Shown here piece by piece: positions 45,831-54,573 of a stretch of 55,436 nucleotides of DNA. The notes under the pieces are model-generated. The model worked only from the letters and a program-made list of their open reading frames with translations. It did not search any database and was not told the origin of the DNA. Location: positions 1-55,436 of the forward strand of contig NZ_JAAFKF010000011.1 of NCBI RefSeq assembly GCF_013299175.1, in the 5' to 3' direction. The translations under genes were made by a program, and so were the position numbers. How positions within the stretch are numbered: the first letter of the stretch is position 1; every line of letters begins with the position of its first letter. Origin of the DNA: Sphaerotilus sp. (GTDB taxonomy: Bacteria > Pseudomonadota > Gammaproteobacteria > Burkholderiales > Burkholderiaceae_C).

Positions 45831-47699
45831 TGGGCACGGGCACGGGCATGGGCACAGGCACCGACAGCCCCCCGCTGCAAGCGCGCCTGGACGCCACCTG
45901 CGGCGACACGCTCGGTCTGCGGCCACGCCCCAACCAGTGGCAGGCCGCGCAGGCCATGGTCGCCGGCCGCCTCGCCGAACTCGGGCACCGACAGCCCCCC
46001 GCTGCAAGCGCGCCTGGACGCCACCTGCGGCGACACGCTCGGTCTGCGGCCACGCCCCAACCAGTGGCAGGCCGCGCAGGCCATGGTCGCCGGCCGCCTC
46101 GCCGAACTCGCCACGGGCGAAGGCAAGACACTGGCCCTGGCGCTGGCCGCCGCGCTGCTGGCCCTGCGCGGGCGCACCGTCCACCTGCTCACCGCCAACG
46201 ACTACCTCGCCACGCGGGACGCCACCCACCTGCACGGCTGGTACGCCCGGCTCGGCCTGCGCGTGGCAGCCATCACCAGCGACCACAGCCCGGCCGAACG
46301 CGCCGCCGCCTACCGGGCCGACGTGGTGTACGTCAGTGCCCGCGAGCTGGTGTTCGACAGCCTGCGCGACCAGGTCGCCGGCCGCTCGGCGTGGTCGGCC
46401 TCGGCCCGCGACGCCGGCCTGAGCGAACACGCCCGCGCCCTGACCCAGACCCCGCCCGACGATGACCGCGCCACCGTGCCCGCCTTCGACGTGGCCCTGA
46501 TCGACGAGGCGGACAGCATCCTGCTCGACGAGGCGGTGATGCCGCTGGTGCTGGCCCGCCCCGGCGAAGCGGGCGAGCGGCTGTCGCAGCTCGGCACGGC
46601 ACTCGATCTGGCCGCGCAACTGCAGCCCGGCCGCGACTTCGAGCTGCAGCCCGTTGCCCGCGACGCCGCACTGACCTCCGCGGGCGCGCAGCGGCTGGAC
46701 GCGCTCTGCGCCGACCGGTCGCGGCTGTGGCGCCACCGGATGCACCGGGAAGAGCTGGTGCGGCTGGCGCTGGTGGCCGCGCACCTGCTGCTGCCGCAGC
46801 GCGACTACCTGGTGCGGCAATCCCAGGTGCGCCTGATCGATCCGGTGACGGGGCGCATCGCCGCCGGACGGATGTGGTCGAACGGGCTGCACGAGCTGGT
46901 CTGCCTGAAAGAAGGCTGCCCGCCGCCGCCGCCCACCGAAACCGCCGCCCGCACCACCTACAGCCACTTCCTCACCCGCTACCGCCTGATCGGCGGCACC
47001 AGCGCGACGCTGCACGACCAGCGCCACGAATTGCGCCGCCTCTACGGCCTGCAGATCAGCCGTGTCCATGCCCACACCCCGCCCCAGCGCACCCGCGGTC
47101 CGAACCGCTGGTTCGCCGACGACGCCGCACGCGACCGGGCGGTGGTCGAGCGGGCGCTTGCGCTGGCCGACGAGGGGCGCCCGGTGCTGATCGGCACGGA
47201 TGGGGTGCCGCAGTCGCTGCGGTTGATCGCGGCGTTCGAGGCCGCGTTTGCGGCGGGCGCGACCACGCGGTCGGTGCAATGCCTCGACGCCCGCCAGGAT
47301 GCCCGCGAAGCCGCGTGCATCGCCGCCGCCGGCCAGCCCGGCTGCCTCACCGTGGCCACCCGCATGGCCGGCCGCGGCGTGGACATCCGGCTGCATCCGC
47401 AGGCGGTGCAGGCTGGCGGCTTGCATGTGCTGAGCTGCCAGGACAACCCGGCGCGGCGCCTCGACGAACAGCTCTTCGGCCGCAGCGCCCGCCAGGGCGA
47501 TCCGGGCAGCGTCGAACACTGGCACGTCGGCCCCGCCCGCTCGCTCTACCGCATTCCTGCGCTCGGTGCCTGGCGCGATCTGGCGTGGCGGCTGCGCCAG
47601 CGCGCCCGCGAAGCGCAGGCCGCCGACGAACGCCGCCGGCTGCGCCTCGGCGACGCGCTGGTGCGCAACCGGCTGGACCCACTCGCGCCCGGTGGTTGA
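45830..47699 (+). CDS. SecA-like ATPase of the LEPR export operon, frame broken by a 127-bp duplication
   Basis: A short SecA relative, the motor that pushes proteins through a membrane channel. Motifs in order: LATGEGKTLA (Walker A), LTANDYLATRDA, YVSARELVFDSLRD, IDEADSILLDEA (Walker B), YRLIGGTSAT, VATRMAGRGVDIRL and RRLDEQLFGRSARQGDPGS. It lacks the long C-terminal part of housekeeping SecA, including the zinc tail. An exact 127-bp duplication (45857-45983 and 45984-46110) shifts the frame near Walker A. Removing one copy gives 580 residues with a normal Walker A region. As given, the only long frame starts at 46083. Confidence 0.85.
45857..46110. repeat. exact 127-bp tandem duplication inside the secA-like gene
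   Basis: Bases 45857-45983 are repeated without change at 45984-46110; flanking bases differ. The unit is the same length as the one in the integrase 25.5 kb away. A GGGCAC-type hexanucleotide run (45831-45860) precedes it. Confidence 0.97.
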
Positions 47700-47721
47700 G
47701 CACCGGACACTTTCCACGCCC

Positions 47722-48573
47722 ATGACACGCTGCCCCATGCAACGACTCCGACCTTTCTACCGACGCCAGCGGCTGTGGCTGTGGCTGGCCGTGGCGCTGG
47801 CGCCGGTGCTGCCCGCGCCGGCCGCGGCCCTCACGCTGGGCTGCCTCCTCACGCCCGCCCGCACCGCCGACATCGGCACGCCCCAGGCCGGCGTGGTCGA
47901 GCGGATGCTGGTGGACCGCGGCGACACGGTGCGCCAGGGACAGCCGCTGGCGCTGCTGCAGGCCACGGGCGAACGCGCCTCGGTGCGCACCGCCGAAGCC
48001 CGCGCCAAGGCGCAAGCCGCCGTCAGCGCCGCACAGGCCACGCTGGCGCTGGCGCGGCAGAAAACCGAGCGCGCCGAGTCGCTGCACACGGAGCAGTTCA
48101 TCTCCGACATCGCCCTCAACCAGGCGCGCACCGAGCGGAGCGTGGCCGCGCAGGCGCTGCAGCAGGCCGAGGACCAGCGCGCCGTCTACCAGGCCGAATC
48201 CGCGCAGGCGCTGGCGCAGTTGCACCAGCGTGCGCTGCGCAGCCCCTTCGATGGCGTGGTGATCGACCGCATGGCGCAGCCGGGCGAGCGGGTCGAGCTG
48301 CAACCGCTGCTGCGCCTGGCCGACGTGGGACGGCTGCGGGTGGAGGTGGTGGTGCCGGCCAGCCAGTTCGGACAGGTCCGCAGTGGCGCACGCCACCTGG
48401 TGAAGGCCGAAGTGCCCGGCGTCCCCGCCCGCGAGGCCACCGTCACGCAGGTGGACCAGGTCATCGACGCCGCCAGCAACACCTTCCGCGTGCGGCTGGC
48501 ACTGGACAACGCCGACCGGGCGGTGCCGGCTGGCGCGCGCTGCCAGATCGATCTGGGGCTGAAGACGCCATGA
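47722..48573 (+). CDS. HlyD-type periplasmic adaptor protein
   Basis: A 283-residue membrane-fusion protein. It has an N-terminal signal or membrane segment (about residues 17-38), two lipoyl halves (IGTPQAGVVERMLVDRGDTV; LRSPFDGVVIDRMAQPGERV) around an alpha-helical hairpin rich in Ala, Gln and Glu, then a beta-barrel domain. It would bridge the inner-membrane proteins to the outer membrane. The second ATG at 47737 is also possible. Its stop overlaps the start of the LEPR protein gene (ATGA). Confidence 0.85.
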   Translation: MTRCPMQRLRPFYRRQRLWLWLAVALAPVLPAPAAALTLGCLLTPARTADIGTPQAGVVERMLVDRGDTVRQGQPLALLQATGERASVRTAEARAKAQAAVSAAQATLALARQKTERAESLHTEQFISDIALNQARTERSVAAQALQQAEDQRAVYQAESAQALAQLHQRALRSPFDGVVIDRMAQPGERVELQPLLRLADVGRLRVEVVVPASQFGQVRSGARHLVKAEVPGVPAREATVTQVDQVIDAASNTFRVRLALDNADRAVPAGARCQIDLGLKTP

Positions 48574-51473
48574 CCCGTCCGCCCCGCCGCCGCTGGCAGT
48601 GCGAAGAGCTGGAGCCGCGCATCCTCTACGCCGCCGACACGGCCGCCCTCACCGGCCTGGCCAACCTCGGCGACATCGGCACCACCTTCCTCGTCAGCAC
48701 CACCGCCGACAGCGGCGCCGGCTCGCTGCGCGACGCCATCACGCAGGCCAACCTGCACCCCGGCGCCGACACGATCCGCTTCGACATCCGCGAGCCACTG
48801 GTCAACGGCGCGCACACCATCACCCCACGCTCGGCCCTGCCCGTCATCACCGACACCGTCTGGCTCGATGCCAGCCGCGAGCCGGACGCGCTGGCACTCG
48901 GCCATCCGGTGGTGGAGCTGGTCGGCACCGACGCGGGGGGCAGCACCGCGGCGCTGGTGCTGGCCGATGGCGCGGACGGGAGCCTGGTGCGTGGGCTGGT
49001 GATCCACGAATTCGGTGGTGCCGGCATCCAGGTGCGCGCGGGCGCGGACGGCGTGGTGCTGGCCGGTCTGCGGATCGGCACCGACGTCACCGGTCTGCGC
49101 GCACCGGGCAACGGCGGCAACGCCATCGAGACCAGCGCCGCGCAGACCCTGATCGGCGGCGCGAACCCGGCCGACCGCAACCTGCTGTCCGGCAACAACG
49201 CCGGGGTCCAGGCGACGGGCGCAGCGGCCACGGGCACGCGCATCGAGGGCAACTTCATCGGCACCGATGCCCGCGGCGAGTCCGCGCTGGGCAACCGCAC
49301 GGTGGGGGTCTACCTGGATGCGCCGGACGCCACCGTCGTCGGCAACCTCGTCAGCGGAAACGGCTTCGAGGGCGTCTACCTGCTGGCTGGTGCCGGTGGC
49401 AGCACCGTGCAGGGCAACCTGATCGGCACCGACCTGAGCGGCACCCGCGCCGTGGGCAATGGCAGCTTCGGCGTGTACGTGGAGAACACCCGCGACGTGC
49501 TGATCGGCGGTACCGCGCCCGGCGCCGGCAACCTGATCGCGTGGCAGAAATCCGGCGCGGGCATCTCCATCGTGGGCGTGGCGGGCGGCGTGTCGGTGCT
49601 CGGCAACGCCATCCACGACAACGCCGGGCTGGGCATCGACCTCGGCGCCGAGGGCGTCAACGGCAACCGCGAGGCCGACACCGATGGCGGCCCCAACAAC
49701 CTGCTGAACTACCCCGTGCTGGACAGCGCCACGGTCCAGGCCGGCGCGACCCGCCTCCTCGGCACCGTGACCATGGCCGCCGGCACCACGCTGCGCATCG
49801 AGTTCTTCGTCAGCCCGCAGGCCGACCCGCTGGGCTTCGGTGAAGGCCGGACCTTCCTGGGCAGCGCGCGCGTGACCGCCGATGCGAGCGGCCTGGCGCG
49901 CATCGACACGGTGCTGGCGGGCGTACTGCTGCAGGCCGGGCAGGTGGTGTCGGCAACCGCCACCGTGCAGCTCGCCGGGGCCGCCGCGTCGCCGAAACCC
50001 TGGGGCGACAGCTCCGAGTTCGGCAACGCGGTGGTGGTGCAGGTCGTGCCGAGCGCGCCCGTGGTCGAGCCAGCACAAATCCTGCACATCGCCGAGAACA
50101 GCCCCGCCGACACCGTGGTCGGCACCCTGCGCGCCAGCGACGCCGACCCCGGCAGTGTCCTGTCCGGCTGGACGATCACCGGCAGCAGCGCGCTCGCCAT
50201 CGACGCCGCCACCGGCACGGTCCGCGTGGTCGATCCCGCCACGCTCGACCACGAGCGGTCGCTGTCCATCACCCTCACCGCCACGGTCAGCGACGGCGTC
50301 GGCGGCAGCGGCCTGACCAGCGCACCGCAGACCCTCACCGTCTTCATCGACGATGTCAACGAGCCGCCGGTGCTGACGCTGGCGCCGTGGAAGATCCAGA
50401 CCGGCGCGCCGCTGACGCTCGATCCCGCGGTGCTCGGTGCGCAAGACCCGGAGGGCAACACGGCGGCGCTGCTGGTCGAGGTTGGCGCCACCACGGGCGG
50501 GCGCTTCGAGGCGGTGGGCGCGCCCGGCGTGGCCCTCGACCGCTTCAGCGTGGCCGCACTCCAGTCGGGCCAAATCCGCTTTGTCGCCACCGCGCTGAGC
50601 CAGGCGCCCACCGTCAGCCTGCGCGTGAGCGACGGCAGCACCACCAGCGCCTGGACCACCGTCGGCGTGGACTGGACCCCTGCGCCACCCGCGCCCGCGC
50701 CCGCGCCAGCCCCTGCGCCGCTGGACCCCACGCCGGTCCTCACCATCAGCGACCCGGTGTCCAGAGACAGCACCACCACCGCGCCGCCCACGCTCGACGT
50801 GCCCGCGCTGTCCGGCGACCGGGGGCCGCTGTCGCGCGAGGTGCGCGCCGTGGCGGCGGAGCAGTGGCTGGCGCAGGTGCAGGCCACCAGTTCGGCCGAG
50901 ATCGCCGCGCTGAACGCGCACATACGCTCCGACAGCGCCCGGCCCCCCGGCACGCCGCACACCAGCGACGCCGCCCCTGCCCCCGATCTGCTGGCCCTGG
51001 TGATGCCCGACACGGCGCTGGCCACGCTGCAGGCCGGCTATGACCTGCCCGCCACCGTGGCGCGGGGTGGCGAGCTGTCCGCGCTGGCCGATGACGGGCT
51101 GGGCCTGCTGCGCACCGATCTGGCCGACGAGGCGGGCCGGCTGCAATCGGCGATCGACCCGATCGAGGCGTCGGGACTGGCGCTGACGGTGGGGCTGGTG
51201 TGGTGGACGGTGCGGCTGGGCGGGGTGGCGGGTTCGCTGCTGGTGTCGGTGCCGACGTGGCAGTTCTTCGATCCGCTGCCGGTGCTGACCCGACCGCCAC
51301 GGCCCTTGCCGTCCCCCCAGCGGCGCAGTGATCCCGCCGGGCCGGACCTGCACAACGAGGAAGCCTCGGCCGCCGAGGTGCTCGGCCGGGACGCCAGCGC
51401 CGCCGTGCGCGAAGCCCCCGAGGCCGATGACAGCGTCGATGCCCCCGCCGCCGGCAAGGGAGCACGCCGGTGA
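48570..51473 (+). CDS. LEPR-motif surface protein with beta-helix and cadherin-like domains
   Basis: A 967-residue protein, the likely cargo of the operon. The N-terminus is basic, then carries the motif LEPRILY (residues 14-20), the signature of LEPR-XLL proteins, and no ordinary hydrophobic signal. Next: a CSLREA-like TTADSGAGSLRDAI segment, a right-handed beta-helix with repeated GNxIGTD turns, a cadherin-like domain (DVNEPPVLTL join), a CSPG-like domain (about 600-690), a Pro/Ala linker and a coiled part. A Trp-rich hydrophobic segment (about 872-893, GLVWWTVRLGG) comes before the acidic tail and may be a membrane stop. The stop overlaps the cyclase gene (GTGA). Confidence 0.85.
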   Translation: MTRPPRRRWQCEELEPRILYAADTAALTGLANLGDIGTTFLVSTTADSGAGSLRDAITQANLHPGADTIRFDIREPLVNGAHTITPRSALPVITDTVWLDASREPDALALGHPVVELVGTDAGGSTAALVLADGADGSLVRGLVIHEFGGAGIQVRAGADGVVLAGLRIGTDVTGLRAPGNGGNAIETSAAQTLIGGANPADRNLLSGNNAGVQATGAAATGTRIEGNFIGTDARGESALGNRTVGVYLDAPDATVVGNLVSGNGFEGVYLLAGAGGSTVQGNLIGTDLSGTRAVGNGSFGVYVENTRDVLIGGTAPGAGNLIAWQKSGAGISIVGVAGGVSVLGNAIHDNAGLGIDLGAEGVNGNREADTDGGPNNLLNYPVLDSATVQAGATRLLGTVTMAAGTTLRIEFFVSPQADPLGFGEGRTFLGSARVTADASGLARIDTVLAGVLLQAGQVVSATATVQLAGAAASPKPWGDSSEFGNAVVVQVVPSAPVVEPAQILHIAENSPADTVVGTLRASDADPGSVLSGWTITGSSALAIDAATGTVRVVDPATLDHERSLSITLTATVSDGVGGSGLTSAPQTLTVFIDDVNEPPVLTLAPWKIQTGAPLTLDPAVLGAQDPEGNTAALLVEVGATTGGRFEAVGAPGVALDRFSVAALQSGQIRFVATALSQAPTVSLRVSDGSTTSAWTTVGVDWTPAPPAPAPAPAPAPLDPTPVLTISDPVSRDSTTTAPPTLDVPALSGDRGPLSREVRAVAAEQWLAQVQATSSAEIAALNAHIRSDSARPPGTPHTSDAAPAPDLLALVMPDTALATLQAGYDLPATVARGGELSALADDGLGLLRTDLADEAGRLQSAIDPIEASGLALTVGLVWWTVRLGGVAGSLLVSVPTWQFFDPLPVLTRPPRPLPSPQRRSDPAGPDLHNEEASAAEVLGRDASAAVREAPEADDSVDAPAAGKGARR

Positions 51474-53056
51474 GCCGCCCGGTCCTGCCCGTCTGGTGGC
51501 CGCGCCTGGGCGTCGAAGCCCGCCTTGCGCTGGGGCTGGTGGCGATCTTCCTGGCGGTCATCTTCCTGCTCGACGTGCTGTTCGGACTTGTCCCCGACCG
51601 CGCCCGCACCGAGCTGACCGTGCGCCAGACCACGGCCACGGCGCTGGCCCTGCTGGTCACGCAGGGCATCGAGCAAGGCGGGCGCCCGCCACACGCCGCG
51701 ATCCAGCAATGGGTGGCGCAGGACCGCGAGGTGCTGTCGGTGGCGCTGCAACAGCAGGGCCGTGCCCGCACGCCGCTCCTCGGCGACCACAGCGCCCACT
51801 GGCACCTGCCACCGGGCGAAGGCTCGACGCTGACACAGGTGCGCGTGGCCATCCACGACGCGCAGCAGCAGCCCTGGGGCACGCTCGAAATCGCCTTCCG
51901 GCCGATCTACCCGACGACGCTGGCGGGCGTGCTCGCCACCCCGTCGGTGCGGGCGCTGCTGGCGATCGCGGTGCTGGGCGGGCTGGCGATCTGGCTCTAT
52001 CTGCGGCGGGTGCTGCAGCACCTGGACCCTGGGCAGGTGGTGCCGGAGCGGGTGCGCGATGCCTTCGACGTGCTCGACGAAGGCATCGTCATCCTGGATC
52101 CGCAGGCCCGCGTGATGATGGCCAACGAGGCGTTCCGCCGGCTGGCGCCGCTGCGGCCGGCGCGGCGTGCGGTGGACATTGGCCAGCCCATCACGCAGCT
52201 CGACTGGCTGTGCAGCGCCCTCACCGCCGACGGCGCAGAAGCCCCATGGACCACGGCCACCCGCACCGCCGCCCCCTCCGACGAACGCGAGGCCCGCATC
52301 GCGCAGGCGCCCGCACCCGCTCCGCTGCGCGAGGTGCTGGTGAAATGTTCGCCCGTGCTGGACCCGGACGGCCAGGTGCGCGGCAGCATGTTGCGGCTGC
52401 GCGACGTGAGCGCCTTGCACCAGCTCAACCGGGCGCTGCAAGCCTCGCAGCAAGCCCTGCGCGAACGCAACGAGGAACTCAGCCGTCTGGCCACCCGCGA
52501 CCCGATGACCGGCTGCCTGAACCGGCGCGCCTTCTTCGAGCAGGCGACGCGGCTGTTCGAGCTGGCCGACCAGCGCGGCGAGGGACTCGTCTGCGTGATG
52601 GCCGACATCGACCACTTCAAGCAGTTCAACGACCGCCACGGCCACGCCACCGGCGATCAGGTCATCAAGGCGGTGGCGGCCATTCTCTCGGGCGGCGTGC
52701 GGAGCACGGATCTGGTCTGCCGCTACGGCGGGGAGGAGTTCTGCCTGCTGCTGCCACAGCGCGAGGCGGCCGACGTGCAGTCGCTGGCGGAGCGGCTGCG
52801 GCGCGAGATCGCGGACACCGCGGGCGCCCAGGTCGAGTCGGTCGCGGGCCTGCGGGTCACGTCGAGCTTCGGCATGGCGCTGTTCGAACCCGGACTGGCG
52901 GGACTGGCCACGCTGGTGGACCGGGCCGACCAGGCGCTCTACGACGCCAAGCGCACCGGGCGCAACCGGGTCAGCCGCTGGCCCGTGTCCGGCATGGGTT
53001 CTGAGGCTCCTGCTGCCTCAGCCGAATCAGCCGCTTCAGAAGCGAAACCGGCCTGA
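51470..53056 (+). CDS. membrane PAS-GGDEF diguanylate cyclase, last gene of the LEPR operon
   Basis: A 528-residue membrane enzyme making c-di-GMP. Two membrane helices (about 16-42 and 160-180) enclose a periplasmic sensor domain. A PAS domain (about 195-320), a short coiled coil and a GGDEF domain follow, with GGEEF at about 420-424 and an RSTD I-site. It should be active and feedback-inhibited. The GTG start overlaps the LEPR gene stop, so cyclase and cargo are translated together. The end overlaps the convergent DUF4124 gene by about 20 bp. Confidence 0.88.
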   Translation: MSRPVLPVWWPRLGVEARLALGLVAIFLAVIFLLDVLFGLVPDRARTELTVRQTTATALALLVTQGIEQGGRPPHAAIQQWVAQDREVLSVALQQQGRARTPLLGDHSAHWHLPPGEGSTLTQVRVAIHDAQQQPWGTLEIAFRPIYPTTLAGVLATPSVRALLAIAVLGGLAIWLYLRRVLQHLDPGQVVPERVRDAFDVLDEGIVILDPQARVMMANEAFRRLAPLRPARRAVDIGQPITQLDWLCSALTADGAEAPWTTATRTAAPSDEREARIAQAPAPAPLREVLVKCSPVLDPDGQVRGSMLRLRDVSALHQLNRALQASQQALRERNEELSRLATRDPMTGCLNRRAFFEQATRLFELADQRGEGLVCVMADIDHFKQFNDRHGHATGDQVIKAVAAILSGGVRSTDLVCRYGGEEFCLLLPQREAADVQSLAERLRREIADTAGAQVESVAGLRVTSSFGMALFEPGLAGLATLVDRADQALYDAKRTGRNRVSRWPVSGMGSEAPAASAESAASEAKPA

Positions 53057-53662
53057 CGCGCCAGGCAGCACCGGTGCAGGCACGGGCGCCGCTGGACGTA
53101 CCGGACTTGCGTCGGCCTGGGGACTGGTGTCGGGTGGCGCCAACGGCTGTGCGGGGGCGGCGCGCCAGTGTGGCGGCAGTTGCGAGGTGCGCGGATAGCC
53201 GGCGGCGTCGAGGGTGGCCTGCCAGTCGCCGGGTTCGAAGCCCTGCAACCGCTGGGCGCCCAGGCGCAGCAGGGGCAGCGTGACCAGGCCCTCGCGGCGC
53301 TGCAGTTCCGCCACGTCCTCGGCGCGGTCGAGGGTGCGTTCGCGCACGGGCACACCGCGTTGCTGCAACAAGGCGCGGGCGCTGTCGCAGGGGCCGCAGT
53401 GCTGTGTGGTGTAGAGCGTGGCGGGATACCGCGCCACCACCTGCCGCAGGACGTAGGGCAACTCGACTTCGGACGTGGACGGGTCCGTGCTGCCCAGCGG
53501 GCGGGCAGCGGCGGTGGTGCCAGCGCCAGCGGCCGGGCGGTCGGTGTAGGTGACGCGGCCATCGGGGCCAACCACCTTGTACTGTGCCGCCGCGCCACCC
53601 GCCAGCACCAGCAGCAGCAACGCGCCGGCCAGACTGCTGCACCTCGTCGCCTGGGATGTCAT
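53036..53662 (-). CDS. DUF4124 / glutaredoxin fusion protein
   Basis: A 208-residue exported protein with a signal peptide (about residues 1-26), a short DUF4124 domain (YKVVGPDGRVTYTDRP) and a glutaredoxin fold (LYTTQHCGPCDSARALLQQRG) with the active CGPC at residues 89-92. A Pro/Ala-rich tail follows. It is probably a periplasmic thiol-disulfide protein. Its end overlaps the convergent cyclase gene. Confidence 0.8.
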   Translation of the reverse strand: MTSQATRCSSLAGALLLLVLAGGAAAQYKVVGPDGRVTYTDRPAAGAGTTAAARPLGSTDPSTSEVELPYVLRQVVARYPATLYTTQHCGPCDSARALLQQRGVPVRERTLDRAEDVAELQRREGLVTLPLLRLGAQRLQGFEPGDWQATLDAAGYPRTSQLPPHWRAAPAQPLAPPDTSPQADASPVRPAAPVPAPVLPGASGRFRF

Positions 53663-53728
53663 CGCCGTGCTCCTTGTGTTTGTGTCTGTCCTGCCATGCG
53701 GACGATGGTAGCCGCAGCCGCCGCCGGT

Positions 53729-54439
53729 TCACGGGACCGGCAACGACACCAGCGACAGCCGGCCCTGCTCCCACTGCAGGCGAAAGCCTTGCAAGAAGCT
53801 GTTGCCGTAGAGCACGAAGGGCATGTCGCTGTCGATGACCACCGCCTCGACATCGCGCGCCTGCAGCGGCCCGAGGCTGACCTGTGCCAGCCGCACGCGC
53901 CGCCCGGCGCTGCGCCCGGAGGCGGTCTGTACCTGCACCTGCGCCGACGCCCCGGACGGCCCCTCCACCCCGAGCCGGCGCGCCGCCTGCGTGGACAGCA
54001 CCACCACCGACGCCCCGGTGTCCACCACGCCCTGCACGGCCTGCCCGTTGATCTCGCCGCCGGCGTGGAAGAGCTGGTCGCTGCCGGCCTGCAGCACCAG
54101 CTTGCGCCCACCGCCGCCACCACCGCCGCCACTGCCGGACCCTGCCGACACCCCGACCGTCACCGGCGCGGCCCCGACCACCAGCTCCTGCCGCACCCCG
54201 CCCGTGTCGATCACCACGGACTGCGCCGCCCCGCCCCGCTGCACGCGCAGACCGTCCACCGTCTCGCCCACCGTCATCACGCGGGTACGGCCATCGATCA
54301 CCAGCACCACCTTGTCGCCCATGGTCCCGGCCAGCGCCACGCTGGGTGCGCCATGCGCCCGCGCCAGACCGGACAGCGCCGCCAGGGCGAACACCACCCC
54401 GGTCAGCACCCCAGTACCCATTGGCTTCACTGCCCACAT
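53729..54439 (-). CDS. retropepsin-like aspartic protease (TIGR02281-type)
   Basis: A 236-residue exported protein. The signal is at about residues 8-30. A Gly-rich stretch (98-111) leads into a clan AA protease domain with the active motif VDTGAS (139-144), followed by QAARRLGVEG and NSFLQGFRLQWEQGRL. One Asp-Thr-Gly per chain means it works as a dimer, as in other bacterial retropepsin-like proteins. The ATG at 54439 has a CGGAG ribosome-binding site. The substrate is not known. Confidence 0.82.
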   Translation of the reverse strand: MWAVKPMGTGVLTGVVFALAALSGLARAHGAPSVALAGTMGDKVVLVIDGRTRVMTVGETVDGLRVQRGGAAQSVVIDTGGVRQELVVGAAPVTVGVSAGSGSGGGGGGGGRKLVLQAGSDQLFHAGGEINGQAVQGVVDTGASVVVLSTQAARRLGVEGPSGASAQVQVQTASGRSAGRRVRLAQVSLGPLQARDVEAVVIDSDMPFVLYGNSFLQGFRLQWEQGRLSLVSLPVP

Positions 54440-54573
54440 GCGAACACTCCGTTACAAATTGATGCCCAGACTAAGGCCCTCGCCCAGCCGGCAGGACAGG
54501 GATAAGGACGCGATTCAGCGGGCACATCGTTCCGGTGGGGGCCGCTCAGGACGGCTGTGGCATTCTGGTGGCC

